NCBI GenBank assembly: GCA_965230335.1
Contig: CBDDKS010000006.1
Span: 806,001 to 870,000, forward strand
DNA from: CBDDKS01 sp965230335
GTDB taxonomy: Bacteria; Pseudomonadota; Gammaproteobacteria; Enterobacterales; Kangiellaceae
Reading direction: 5' to 3'
DNA: 64,000 nt
The notes under the pieces were generated by a model. It was not told the DNA's origin and did no database searches. It saw only the letters and a list, made by a program, of their open reading frames with translations. The stretch's first letter is position 1. Each line of letters begins with the position of its first letter. Positions 8,517-17,850 of this stretch are shown one piece after another. A program made the translations under genes and the position numbers.

Positions 8517-9539
8517 CTAAGCGGAATAAAGCTCAACTCTATTATTTAATGTATCCATAGAGTCTTCAGTAAATAAAATTAACATATCACAATTCACATC
8601 GTAACCTTCTAATCGGTAAGCAACTTCAATAGAAAAAGCATGTTCCCAACACATACTTTTTCTATTAATAAAATCGGTTGATGATGCATATTCACCTAAA
8701 ATGATAGGATGGCCATGGCTAAAGTTTAAATCAAGCTGTTCTGCAAAGGCTTTTAAAAATGCACCCACCAAAATACTGGCAATATCCATCACTAATTCCA
8801 GTTGAATTGAGTTATCAATTTCACCATCAAATTTAACCAGTTTGGCTATATCTGAAAAACTGGAATCACTGAAAATAGCAAGAGCCTCACCCGATACACC
8901 ACCACCGATAAAGCCCTGGCACACGGAAAACACACTTTTATCTCTATCAGATAGCTCCAGAGCCATATGCAATTCAGCACGCTCAATAGTATTGATTCTT
9001 GGTACTGGGAGAATCACAAACGCATTTAACAGTCGCGCCAACAGATCAGCCGCTCGCCCCATTGCTACATTAGCAATCTCTTGGTAGCTGTCTTCTATTG
9101 AAACACTACTTTGTTCTATCGTTTGATGTAAATGAGTCGTTTTTTCTTGATCAGGTTCCCTCTGAGACAATGTCTCTAATAAACCATTTTTATCTAAAAT
9201 GGTTATTAATTGCTGGGGCTCTACTGGTTTCCGAATAAAACCCAATGCTCCCAACTGCTTAACCCGTGCTTGTGCTTCTGGCTGTATATCTCCTGATATA
9301 ACAATCACTTGTGTTTCTAGCTGGTTATCCTGGATATGCTTTAATACCTGATAGCCATCAATGTCAGGCATGGTTAAATCTAATAGTAATAAGTCAGCTT
9401 TTCCCTGTTCAACAGCATCAATACCCTCCTGCCCATTTACAGCAAAGTTTAATTCGATATTCCAACCTTCATCCAAAGATCGGGCAACTTGCAAACGAGC
9501 AAGAGAAGAATCATCACAAATAGTGACAAAAAATGACAT
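8517..9539 (-). CDS. Response regulator with receiver and CheC-type phosphatase domain
   Basis: Residues 1-120 are a receiver domain with the acidic pair at 9-10, phospho-acceptor D54 in LLLDLTMPD and K104 in FIRKP. Residues about 145-335 are a CheC/CheX-type domain. The CheC phosphatase motif D-x3-E-x2-N is present in the first helix (D150, E154, N157); in the second helix the equivalent is S244, E248 and a Met at 251 instead of Asn, so only one complete catalytic site is retained. Such REC-CheC proteins are thought to dephosphorylate receiver proteins or gate their own receiver. The neighbouring diguanylate cyclase suggests a role in motility or attachment signalling. A perfect CRP-like dyad lies about 146 bases upstream of the start. 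Confidence 0.85.
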   Translation of the reverse strand: MSFFVTICDDSSLARLQVARSLDEGWNIELNFAVNGQEGIDAVEQGKADLLLLDLTMPDIDGYQVLKHIQDNQLETQVIVISGDIQPEAQARVKQLGALGFIRKPVEPQQLITILDKNGLLETLSQREPDQEKTTHLHQTIEQSSVSIEDSYQEIANVAMGRAADLLARLLNAFVILPVPRINTIERAELHMALELSDRDKSVFSVCQGFIGGGVSGEALAIFSDSSFSDIAKLVKFDGEIDNSIQLELVMDIASILVGAFLKAFAEQLDLNFSHGHPIILGEYASSTDFINRKSMCWEHAFSIEVAYRLEGYDVNCDMLILFTEDSMDTLNNRVELYSA

Positions 9540-9665
9540 GCTTCACCAAACTATTGATAGATTAATATAAGCTTAAGAGTTTATAGGCCGTATTTCAACA
9601 TGTTGGCTAAGTTTATAAAAAAAAGTGAGCTAACTTATTGTTAATCATTAATATTTTAACAATAT

Positions 9666-9705
9666 CTATCATCTATATGTGACACCCATCACATATAGAT
9701 GATAG
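9666..9705. promoter_or_regulatory. Perfect palindrome containing a CRP-consensus site
   Basis: Two 17-base arms (9666-9682 and 9689-9705) are exactly complementary around a 6-base centre. The core at 9678-9693 is TGTGA-CACCCA-TCACA, which matches the CRP/Vfr consensus TGTGA-N6-TCACA. It lies upstream of the REC-CheC gene (start 9539) and only 11 bases beyond the DUF481 stop codon. A T-run expected of an intrinsic terminator is absent, so a regulator operator is favoured, but an mRNA 3' hairpin for the DUF481 gene remains possible. Confidence 0.6.
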
Positions 9706-9716
9706 TTCATCATATA

Positions 9717-10472
9717 TTAAAAAGAATAAACCAGATTAATAGACAAGCTGGTATCTGTTTCTTCACGATCACTGATATTTTCATCAATTTCATTGAAAAT
9801 AACCTGATACCCAATACCTAAAGCCAAAGCACTATTCATATTCACATTAAGTAAACTATTAGAACGAGCACTTAAAAAATCACCATCTTCAAAGGTAAGC
9901 TCCTGAGAAAACTGAGCCGTTTTTGTCAATTTTACGGAATACTTTCCAGCCAGCCGAACGACCGTATCCGAAGTATTTTGCTCTGCTTCAGGTTGATAAC
10001 GTCTACGGCCAATACCCAGCTCACCCAATAATTCCGTAATATCATTTTTTATAAATGTACGACCACCCCCTACAGAAACATTCCAAATATAATCAAAAGG
10101 ACTAAACCTGTCGTCCGTATAATCCAATAGTCCATAAGCATAAGATAATTCTGAAAATTTATAATCTGTTTTATATAAAGAATAACTGCGTTCAGCGGTT
10201 GTTTCAGTTGAGGTTGAAGTTGTATTATTCACGGTATCAATAGTGACTCGTTCAGATTCTGCATATAAACCTTCCAGTTTTATTTCATGCTTCCAGGCTG
10301 CTTTCTCATAAGCTGCATTAATTTTTAAATTCACTGAAGAGGTTTCTGTATTTCCAGAAGTGGTTACCAAACCTAAAGAAGCCTGACTCTTCCAAGGGCT
10401 TTTTTCTTCAGAAAAAACATAAGGGGAGGATAGTATAAGTAAAGGAATTAATTTAACAAAGGAGGTATTCAT
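9717..10472 (-). CDS. DUF481 (YdiY-like) outer membrane protein
   Basis: A 251-residue protein with a signal peptide (LIPLLILSSPYVFSEE) and alternating beta-strand pattern ending in an aromatic residue (SINLVYSF), as expected for a beta-barrel. The mature N-terminus PWKSQASLGLVTTSGNTETSS is the DUF481 signature region shared with E. coli YdiY, annotated as acid- or salt-induced. The barrel strands and a central GGGRTFIKNDITELLGELGIG segment agree with the family. Function is unknown. It is followed by the perfect palindrome at 9666-9705 and preceded by rnhB on the same strand after 126 bases. Confidence 0.85.
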   Translation of the reverse strand: MNTSFVKLIPLLILSSPYVFSEEKSPWKSQASLGLVTTSGNTETSSVNLKINAAYEKAAWKHEIKLEGLYAESERVTIDTVNNTTSTSTETTAERSYSLYKTDYKFSELSYAYGLLDYTDDRFSPFDYIWNVSVGGGRTFIKNDITELLGELGIGRRRYQPEAEQNTSDTVVRLAGKYSVKLTKTAQFSQELTFEDGDFLSARSNSLLNVNMNSALALGIGYQVIFNEIDENISDREETDTSLSINLVYSF

Positions 10473-10598
10473 AACATGTCAATCTCTTGTAAACAAAATA
10501 ATTGGAAAAAGAAGTATTGCCAAAAGAACTTTTGAAATTTACCCCCACCTGTAAACTATCAAGCTGACTCATGACTGGCAATAAAATAACAAAAACAT

Positions 10599-11162
10599 TC
10601 ACTCATGTAAACAGGCTTTAACAGGCCCAAATGAACGTCGATGAATGGGTAAAACACCCAAAGAGTGTAATGCATTTCTGTGTTGTTGAGTAGGGTATCC
10701 TTTATGTTGAGCTAAACCATACCCAGGGTATTGTTTATCAAGAGTTCGCATCTCTCTATCACGAGTCACCTTTGCTAAAATAGAAGCCGCGCTAATTGCA
10801 GGTTCTGTTAAATCACCCTGAATAATAGCTTCAGATGATATAGAAACATCTGGAACCTGATTACCATCAACCAATAGATGCTGTGGTGTTATCGGTAAAC
10901 TTTCTATGGCTCTCTTCATTGATAATAACGATGCCTGTAAAATATTAAACTGATCGATTTCATTCACTTCTGCACGGCCGATAGCATAGGCTAATGCCTT
11001 CTCACAAATTTCAGAAAAGAGAGCTTCCCGTTTTTTCTCTGATAATTTTTTAGAATCTGTCAATCCCAATATGGGCTTATTATCATCTAAAATGACGGCA
11101 GCTGAAATAACAGGCCCTGCTAATGGACCTCGCCCGACTTCATCAACACCTGCAATTAACAT
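10599..11162 (-). CDS. rnhB: Ribonuclease HII
   Basis: A 187-residue enzyme that nicks the RNA strand of RNA-DNA hybrids and excises misincorporated ribonucleotides. It begins with the diagnostic GVDEVGRGPLAGPV, carrying the catalytic Asp-Glu pair, and has LLVDGNQ and SILAKVTRDREM motifs; the C-terminal KGYPTQQHRNAL block is also typical. Length is within the usual 190-210. It is the last gene of the bamA-lpx cluster, 37 bases after lpxB, the position it holds in many gammaproteobacteria. The dnaE gene that often follows is not here. Confidence 0.97.
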   Translation of the reverse strand: MLIAGVDEVGRGPLAGPVISAAVILDDNKPILGLTDSKKLSEKKREALFSEICEKALAYAIGRAEVNEIDQFNILQASLLSMKRAIESLPITPQHLLVDGNQVPDVSISSEAIIQGDLTEPAISAASILAKVTRDREMRTLDKQYPGYGLAQHKGYPTQQHRNALHSLGVLPIHRRSFGPVKACLHE

Positions 11163-11199
11163 AAGGTTCTCCTAGTCTTTAAAACAAAAGGTTAAACAA

Positions 11200-12360
11200 T
11201 TATTTTTGGGAATCCAACAAGGCCTTAACATGAACAGCTGCTGTTGAACTTGCATTTCTTTTCAGCGCATGATGAATTTTATAAAACATCTGAATAGTTT
11301 CTTGAAAGTGTTCAGGGTTCTTTAGTCGTTGCAAAACAGCATCTGTCAATTTTTCTGGAATACAATCATCTTGTATCAGTTCTGGAACAATCACTTTTTC
11401 AGCTAATAAATTAGGCAGAGATACTTGTTTTATTTTTAATAAGCGTTTAAAAATCATATAACTTATTTTGGAAAAACGATAACCTACTACCATGTTTTTC
11501 TTTAACAATGCTGCTTCTAAGGTTGCTGTTCCTGATGCCAAAAGAACAAGGTCACTCGCTGCCATAACCTCTCTTGCATTAGCAATACTGATATGAACGG
11601 GAGGTTTTCTAGGAAGCTTCGATAGCATATTATTTAATTGTTGTTCTCGTTTTTCATTAAGAACCGGAATACAAATTTCAAGCTCAGGATCTGCCTGCCA
11701 ACACTGATAAGCCGTTTCAATAAAAGCAGGCACAATATGGGTTAACTCACTACCACGACTACCTGGTAAAACCGCCAAAATTTTACTTGTCGTATCAAAA
11801 CCGAGTTGCTTTTTATAATATGCTATATCTGTATCAATCGGTATATCATCTGCCAATGGATGGCCAACACAAGCAACATCAATATCATGTTGATGATAAT
11901 ATTTTTCTTCAAAAGTAAATAGGCACAACATTTTATCAACGGCTTTTTTTATTTTAAATATTCTTTTAGGCCGCCAAGCCCAGACCGAAGGGCTCACATA
12001 ATGCAAAGTCTTAATACCGGCTTTTCTTAATGCCAATTCAAATCCCAAATTAAACTCTGGTGCATCAATGCCTATAAATAAATCGGGAGGACTTTGTATT
12101 AACCGGGCAATTAATTGCTTCCTTACCCTACTTAATTCACGATACCGCTTTAATATGGCCCATATCCCCATAACAGACAAACGTTCAAATGGATAACAAC
12201 TCTCACAACCTTCTTGGATCATGGCTTTTCCAGGAATACCTTCAAATTGAACGTTGCCATCATACAATGTTTTTAATGCTTTTATTAATCCTGCCCCCAG
12301 AAAATCTCCGGATGCTTCACCAGCAACAATAAAAATTTTTATAGGTTTTAAACCTTTCAT
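11200..12360 (-). CDS. lpxB: Lipid-A-disaccharide synthase
   Basis: This 386-residue peripheral membrane glycosyltransferase (GT19) condenses UDP-2,3-diacylglucosamine with lipid X in lipid A synthesis. It opens with IFIVAGEASGDFLGAGL, the conserved LpxB N-terminal glycine-rich motif, followed by GIDAPEFN, YVSPSVWAW and ILAVLPGSRGSE, all family signatures. Length is typical. It lies 19 bases downstream of lpxA in the lpxD-fabZ-lpxA-lpxB-rnhB run, so co-transcription is likely. Confidence 0.97.
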   Translation of the reverse strand: MKGLKPIKIFIVAGEASGDFLGAGLIKALKTLYDGNVQFEGIPGKAMIQEGCESCYPFERLSVMGIWAILKRYRELSRVRKQLIARLIQSPPDLFIGIDAPEFNLGFELALRKAGIKTLHYVSPSVWAWRPKRIFKIKKAVDKMLCLFTFEEKYYHQHDIDVACVGHPLADDIPIDTDIAYYKKQLGFDTTSKILAVLPGSRGSELTHIVPAFIETAYQCWQADPELEICIPVLNEKREQQLNNMLSKLPRKPPVHISIANAREVMAASDLVLLASGTATLEAALLKKNMVVGYRFSKISYMIFKRLLKIKQVSLPNLLAEKVIVPELIQDDCIPEKLTDAVLQRLKNPEHFQETIQMFYKIHHALKRNASSTAAVHVKALLDSQK

Positions 12361-12379
12361 TGAAAATGATGACTGTAAT

Positions 12380-13144
12380 TTATCGAACTAATCCACGTTC
12401 AGACTCATTTAAAAAATCCAAAAATAAATGAACAGCTTCATTTTTCTCAGCAATTTCCTGAATGGCTGCTTTCGCTTCATTCAATGATAAATCCTTACGA
12501 TAGAGTTCCCGAAAAGCACTTTTTATCAGAGAAATATCTTCTGCTGTAAACCCTCTTCGTTTTAATCCTTCCGTATTAATGGCCCTGGGTTCATCATTGT
12601 GCAACATCACATAAGGTGGCACATCTTTGGTTAAATTGGTTCTAATACCTAAAAAGGCATGTGCACCTATTTTACAAAATTGATGTACGCCACTAAATCC
12701 ACCTAATATTGCCCAGTCACCCACGGTAACATGTCCGGCAATCGTTGCGTTATTTGCAAAAATGACATGGTCACCAACTATACAGTCATGCGCAATATGA
12801 ACATAAGCCATAAACAAGCCATGATGGCCGATTTGGGTATAACCAATATCCTGTGTGGTTCCTCGATGAACCGTACAGGATTCTCTAAAAATATTGTAAT
12901 CACCAATCACTGTTTTTGTGGGTTCTCCTTTGTATTTTTTATCCTGATTTTCTTCACCAATACTTGAGAATTGAAAAAAACGATTATGTTTTCCAATCTT
13001 TGTATGTCCATTAATAACAACATGAGGGCCAACCAAAGTGCCCTCATCAATTGTCACATGAGGGCCAATAATAGAGTAAGGGCCAATATCTACATCATCT
13101 GCAATGTCGGCTTTATTATCAATAATAGCCGTAGGATGAATCAT
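12380..13144 (-). CDS. lpxA: UDP-N-acetylglucosamine acyltransferase
   Basis: A 254-residue left-handed beta-helix acyltransferase that starts lipid A synthesis by 3-O-acylating UDP-GlcNAc. Hexapeptide repeats run through residues about 1-185, including IIDNKADIADDVDIGPYSI. The catalytic His equivalent to E. coli H125 is the second His of VHIAHDC (H119), and GGFSGVHQF follows. The C-terminal helical part (GLKRRGFTAEDI) is complete. Its start codon overlaps the fabZ stop by four bases, indicating translational coupling. Confidence 0.97.
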   Translation of the reverse strand: MIHPTAIIDNKADIADDVDIGPYSIIGPHVTIDEGTLVGPHVVINGHTKIGKHNRFFQFSSIGEENQDKKYKGEPTKTVIGDYNIFRESCTVHRGTTQDIGYTQIGHHGLFMAYVHIAHDCIVGDHVIFANNATIAGHVTVGDWAILGGFSGVHQFCKIGAHAFLGIRTNLTKDVPPYVMLHNDEPRAINTEGLKRRGFTAEDISLIKSAFRELYRKDLSLNEAKAAIQEIAEKNEAVHLFLDFLNESERGLVR

Positions 13145-13608
13145 ACCACTCTCTTTTTAGCACACATCAATTCTGCTGAACAAACAACTGAACCATCCAC
13201 TGATGCAGTGGCATCAAATTTCCAAACATCTTGCATTCTGCGAATCAATTGCACATCCAGATGAATTTGATCACCGGGTTCAACAGGTTTTTTAAATCGT
13301 GCTTTATCTACACCAACAAAATAATACAGGGAATGCTCATCAGGTAATTCTTCCAGGGTTTTAAATGCCAAAATACCCGTTGCTTGTGCAAGGGCCTCCA
13401 GGATTAAAACACCAGGCATCACTGGCCTGTGTGGAAAATGTCCTGTAAAACACGGCTCATTCACCGTCACATTTTTGATACCTTTCAAATAATCGTTAAC
13501 ACGGTAATCGATCACTTTATCAATGAGTAAAAAAGGATACCTGTGCGGTAAATGTTTCATAATGTCATGGATATCTAAACCTGACATTTCCTGAACCACT
13601 TCATTCAT
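13141..13608 (-). CDS. fabZ: 3-hydroxyacyl-[ACP] dehydratase
   Basis: A hot-dog fold dehydratase of 155 residues for fatty acid elongation. Its catalytic His is in GHFPHRPVMPG (H57) and the catalytic acid in LILEALAQ (E71); KHLPHRYPFLLID at the N-terminus is typical. I chose the ATG at 13608 rather than the in-frame GTG at 13620, because AGGTG lies at normal spacing and the ATGAATGA arrangement overlaps the lpxD stop, as in a coupled operon. Sitting between lpxD and lpxA, it helps balance phospholipid against lipid A precursors. Confidence 0.96.
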   Translation of the reverse strand: MNEVVQEMSGLDIHDIMKHLPHRYPFLLIDKVIDYRVNDYLKGIKNVTVNEPCFTGHFPHRPVMPGVLILEALAQATGILAFKTLEELPDEHSLYYFVGVDKARFKKPVEPGDQIHLDVQLIRRMQDVWKFDATASVDGSVVCSAELMCAKKRVV

Positions 13609-14659
13609 CTTTATTATCACCTGTTATTTCTTGTAATGTTTTATCAAATTCTTTTACTTGGCGTGTCATGTTATCAACCTGACGGGCCATTTTATCAAGC
13701 TGTTTCAGTCTCACCATATTTTTGCGCCATTCTTTATTCTGCATAAGAGGAATACTCGCCGAATAAATACCTGGCTGGGTGATTGATTTACTGGCTTGTG
13801 AGCCAGCAGTAATGTGTACATCATCGACAATATCAATATGACCTAATATTGTAGAACGACCAGCTAATGTGCAATTATTACCAACATTAGAGCTGCCAGC
13901 AACACCTGAATAAGCAGCCATTGCAGTACGAGAACCCATTTTTACGTTATGAGCAACATGGCATAAATTGTCAAACTTTACACCATCCCCAATAACCGTA
14001 TCATGAATGGCACCTCTATCAATAGTACAATTTGCACCACATTCAAAGTTATCCCCAATGATAACTTTTCCTATTTGTGGGATTTTAACCCACTCCCCTT
14101 TATCATTGGCAAAGCCAAACCCATCCGATCCTATCACTGTACCACTATGCACTATGCCATTACGGCCTATTTGCACATCGTGATATAAGGTAACATTAGG
14201 AAATAAACGGGTATTTTCACCAATAATGCTGCCTCTCCCAACATAACAACCCGCACCTATTGATGCTCCCTGTTCAATGACGGCATTTGACTCAATCACA
14301 GCACAAGCGCCAATACTCACCCCAGAAGCTACTTTAGCATCAGAATGGATACATGCTTTGGGATGAATATGTTGAGGCTCAATCGGTGTTGTATCTAACA
14401 ATTGAGCTATACGAGCAAAACCCAAGTATGGATTATCAACAACAAGTGCGGCAACAGGACACTGTTCAGCAACATCTGCAGATAATATGACAGCAGTTGC
14501 CTGCGTTGTCAGCAAATCAGTTTTATATTTTGGATTACTTAAAAAAGTAATCTCTCCTGCCCGGGCATCATTCAATGTATTAATGGAAGCAATCGTAAGT
14601 GAGTTATCTCCCAAGACTTCAGCATGAATATGATCGGCTAACTGCTGTAAGTTATACAC
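13601..14659 (-). CDS. lpxD: UDP-3-O-(3-hydroxyacyl)glucosamine N-acyltransferase
   Basis: A 352-residue trimeric acyltransferase, third step of lipid A synthesis. The uridine-binding N-terminal domain (residues 1-105, with FLSNPKYK) precedes hexapeptide repeats, the GSDGFGFAND motif, CANCTIDRGAI and the catalytic VAHN element near residue 240. The C-terminal helix is longer than usual and contains heptad-like repeats (LKQLDKMARQVDNMTRQV). The start is a GTG. It follows ompH after 22 bases. Confidence 0.96.
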   Translation of the reverse strand: MYNLQQLADHIHAEVLGDNSLTIASINTLNDARAGEITFLSNPKYKTDLLTTQATAVILSADVAEQCPVAALVVDNPYLGFARIAQLLDTTPIEPQHIHPKACIHSDAKVASGVSIGACAVIESNAVIEQGASIGAGCYVGRGSIIGENTRLFPNVTLYHDVQIGRNGIVHSGTVIGSDGFGFANDKGEWVKIPQIGKVIIGDNFECGANCTIDRGAIHDTVIGDGVKFDNLCHVAHNVKMGSRTAMAAYSGVAGSSNVGNNCTLAGRSTILGHIDIVDDVHITAGSQASKSITQPGIYSASIPLMQNKEWRKNMVRLKQLDKMARQVDNMTRQVKEFDKTLQEITGDNKDE

Positions 14660-14681
14660 TCAAAGGCCCGCAAGCAAAAAA

Positions 14682-15185
14682 TTATTTACCTGATTTAATA
14701 TGTTGTATCACTTTATCAGAAATATCCATTGCTTCGGAAGAGTAAGGTATTGAATCTTTTTGTAGAATCAAATCATATTTTTGAGACTTTGCAGTATCTT
14801 GAATAGCCTTTTGAATTTTGGATATAAAGGTTCTTTCTACTTCTTGGTTTCTTCTCATCATATCTTCCTGAAAAGCTTTTCCTTTTAATTTATATTCAGT
14901 TTGCTTTGCTTCAATCTCTCTTTCCAAACTTATTTTTTCGTTTGTACCCAATGTTGCTGCATCTTTTTGCAACTTACTCAATTTTTCCTTAATTTGATTT
15001 TCTAACTTTTTCAGAGTTTCTTGTCTCTCTTTAAACTCTGATTTTAGCTTTATTTCAAGATTAGTAAACTCAGGTAAACTTTTAGCAATTTTTTGAACAT
15101 CCACCACACCTATCTTAGCTGCTTGCGCAAATAAAGGCATGGTAATAGATAAACATAAGATAATAATAGATTTGTACATTTTCAA
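14682..15185 (-). CDS. ompH: OmpH/Skp periplasmic chaperone
   Basis: This 167-residue protein has a cleavable signal (IIILCLSITMPLFAQA) and then IGVVDVQKIAKSLPEF, the Skp core strand. A long charged helical segment, rich in Glu and Lys (residues about 45-120), forms the tentacle coiled coil. It chaperones unfolded outer membrane proteins to BamA, whose gene lies 155 bases upstream. A TTG start is proposed because GAGG lies seven bases upstream of it; the next in-frame ATG at 15179 is an alternative. Confidence 0.93.
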   Translation of the reverse strand: MKMYKSIIILCLSITMPLFAQAAKIGVVDVQKIAKSLPEFTNLEIKLKSEFKERQETLKKLENQIKEKLSKLQKDAATLGTNEKISLEREIEAKQTEYKLKGKAFQEDMMRRNQEVERTFISKIQKAIQDTAKSQKYDLILQKDSIPYSSEAMDISDKVIQHIKSGK

Positions 15186-15340
15186 AACGTTACCTCAATG
15201 GTTAATAATTCATAATTGTTTTTATAACATGATCATCATTTATACAACATTCAGAATCATATTTATTAATACACTCACATATTCCAAAGCGAAATAATAC
15301 TGTAATTTTTGATATTCAATCAATAGCAAATATCATTTCG

Positions 15341-17839
15341 TTAGAAAGTACGGCCGATATTAAACTGAAGATTTTCAAATTTATCAAATGACTGCTCTCT
15401 CAAAGGCTTGCCAATGCTAATTGAGATAGGGCCAACAGGAGCCAGCCATTGTACCGCAAATCCAGCGGATGCACGATAAGTACCTGGATCACCAAAATCC
15501 GGCATATCAATCAAGCGACCATTTCTTGATAAAACACGTCCACGGAAATTATTAAAGCGACTGACCTCAAAATTGGTATCCCATACATTACCCACATCTA
15601 AGAAAAAACTGGTTCTTAAGGTGCTCACCTGAGCAAATGGTAGTGGAAATATCAATTCAAATGATGCCGTTGCCTTTGCATTACCGCCCAAAGACAAGTT
15701 TGACAAGCGGATTATATCATTTTCTTCAGGTAATAGAACAAGTCTTGTATCACCATCTGGTGTGAGCACTTCTGTTGTTTGCGTGGTTCTGAGAATGTCC
15801 AGTGCACCAACAACATTGTCTTCAAAACCTCTTAGAGACTCCGTTGAAATACTTCTGAAATTTTCAAAATAAGGGAAAATACCTCTATCACCATTCCCAT
15901 AACCCTGGCCAAAAGATAAGTTCATACGCGTCAGAAAAACCCATCCCGATCGCTTAATAGGTATGTAATGGTATAAATCATAAGCTATTTTATAAAACTC
16001 AAGATCACTGCCTGGTACTGTGGCTTCCAGTTGAACCTGATGCAAAGTACCTCTTGTTGGGAAAGTGCCCCGATTTAAAGTATTTTTTGTCCAACCCAGA
16101 CTTAACTCAAACAAATCAAAATCAATCGTCTCATCCACTTTAATATCTTTACCAATGGCTGAAAACAAATCAACCAGCGCTTGTGAGTTGGTACCAAACT
16201 GTGAAGTACCCAAGCTATTAGGATTCAATTCGTTGGTCTGTACCCGACCACCGACACTGATTCGAGAAGTTTCCGTTAAAGGCCAGCCAAATGTTGCTCC
16301 CAAAGATGCCCTTTTCTGTGATGAGCGATTAATATTTAATTCTTGAAAGTCTGTTTCACTAAAAGAAAGACTATAGGCCAAACTAACACCATCTTGAGTA
16401 AAATAAGGCTGACGATAAGAAAAATTAATATTTTTAATGGCTCTGGAATTTCTAACAAATACACCAATGGAATTTCCTGTTCCTAAAAAGTTGGAATGGT
16501 CCACAGATAAGTTCAGAGACAACCCCTGAAAACCACCATAACCTAAACCACCAGTGAATGTACCAGCAGAACGTTCTTTAACCGTAAACTCCAAATCCAC
16601 CTGATCATAAGTACCAGGTACTTTCGGTGTTTCAACAGTCACATCTTCAACATAAGGCAAACGCTGCATACGAATTTTAGATCGTTCAACCAATTGTGTT
16701 GATAATGGTTGTCCTTCTAACATACGGACTTCCCGACGAAATACCACATCATCGGTACTTTCATTACCCGAAATGGAAATACGTCGTATATAGGTTCTTT
16801 GTTTCGGTTCGATTGTAAAAATAAGTTCTACTTCTTTTTTTTCCTCATCCATTTTGGGTATACCTTTTACTTCAGCAAAAGCATACCCCTGATAACCCAG
16901 TATTTTGGTAATCTCCTCTTCGGCATAAGTTACTGCAGCACCAGAATAAGTATTGCCGGTCCTAATGGGTACAAAACGCCTTAATAAGTCTTCATCCAAA
17001 ACCAACTCCCCTGCAAACTTCACATCGGTCACTTTAAATACTTCACCTTCCCGAATATTAATGGTAATAAATACCTTGGTTCTATCAGGGGAAATAGAAA
17101 CCTGTCTCGATTCTATTCTAAAATTCAGATAACCTCTATTTAAATAAAAATCTTCCAGCTTCTCCATATCACCTTTTAATTTTTCTGCAGCATATTGCTT
17201 ACCAGAAGAAAAAAGAGAAAGGAAGCCTTTCGAAGATAACTCGAATTCATTTAATAAAGTCTTATCATCAAATACTGTATTACCAACAATATTAATTTCT
17301 TCTATTTTTGCTGCTTTCCCTTCATCAATTTCCATTTTCACTTTCACTCGATTTCTCGATAAATTATTGGCTGTTGTTTTGACACGAACACTGTATTTAC
17401 CATGAGAGTAATATTGTTTTTCAACTTCAGCTGCAATCGCTTCAAGTGTTGCTGGTTTGTAGACTTCACCTTTTGCAAACCCCTGTTGCTCCATAGCATT
17501 TAATAAATCATCTGTTTTTAAATCTGAATTTCCTTCAACATCAATATCGGAAATGATAGGTCGTTCTTCGACAATAAGAATTAATGTATTGCCTTCACGA
17601 GTGACAGAAATATTTTCATACGCACCTGTTCGATATAATGCCCTTACCAAAAAAGGAACACGGCTTTGATCAACAACTTCACCCACTTTTAAAGGCAAGT
17701 CAGCAAAAAAAGCACCCAAGTCAATTCGTTGCAAGCCTCTCACTTGAATATCATCGACTTTAAATGCTTCAAAGCTCGCATGAGCATAATGTATCGTCAA
17801 TAAAACAATAATACTAAAAATTGAATATTTAAACCGCAC
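15341..17839 (-). CDS. bamA: Outer membrane protein assembly factor BamA
   Basis: An 832-residue Omp85 protein: signal peptide (residues 1-21, IVLLTIHYAHA), five POTRA domains to about residue 430, with VDDIQVRGLQRI and INIVGNTVFDDKTLL as POTRA starts, and a C-terminal 16-stranded barrel. The barrel signature GLGYGGFQGLSLNLS begins it, and the protein ends in Phe (NIGRTF). It catalyses insertion of beta-barrel proteins. Slightly longer than E. coli BamA (810). It lies 11 bases after rseP. Confidence 0.97.
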   Translation of the reverse strand: MRFKYSIFSIIVLLTIHYAHASFEAFKVDDIQVRGLQRIDLGAFFADLPLKVGEVVDQSRVPFLVRALYRTGAYENISVTREGNTLILIVEERPIISDIDVEGNSDLKTDDLLNAMEQQGFAKGEVYKPATLEAIAAEVEKQYYSHGKYSVRVKTTANNLSRNRVKVKMEIDEGKAAKIEEINIVGNTVFDDKTLLNEFELSSKGFLSLFSSGKQYAAEKLKGDMEKLEDFYLNRGYLNFRIESRQVSISPDRTKVFITINIREGEVFKVTDVKFAGELVLDEDLLRRFVPIRTGNTYSGAAVTYAEEEITKILGYQGYAFAEVKGIPKMDEEKKEVELIFTIEPKQRTYIRRISISGNESTDDVVFRREVRMLEGQPLSTQLVERSKIRMQRLPYVEDVTVETPKVPGTYDQVDLEFTVKERSAGTFTGGLGYGGFQGLSLNLSVDHSNFLGTGNSIGVFVRNSRAIKNINFSYRQPYFTQDGVSLAYSLSFSETDFQELNINRSSQKRASLGATFGWPLTETSRISVGGRVQTNELNPNSLGTSQFGTNSQALVDLFSAIGKDIKVDETIDFDLFELSLGWTKNTLNRGTFPTRGTLHQVQLEATVPGSDLEFYKIAYDLYHYIPIKRSGWVFLTRMNLSFGQGYGNGDRGIFPYFENFRSISTESLRGFEDNVVGALDILRTTQTTEVLTPDGDTRLVLLPEENDIIRLSNLSLGGNAKATASFELIFPLPFAQVSTLRTSFFLDVGNVWDTNFEVSRFNNFRGRVLSRNGRLIDMPDFGDPGTYRASAGFAVQWLAPVGPISISIGKPLREQSFDKFENLQFNIGRTF

Positions 17840-17850
17840 TCAGTACACCT

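Noticed and set aside
10457..10538. AAGGAGGT followed by ATG on the plus strand, giving a 19-residue frame
   Set aside because: Antisense to the DUF481 gene start; chance match inside coding sequence.
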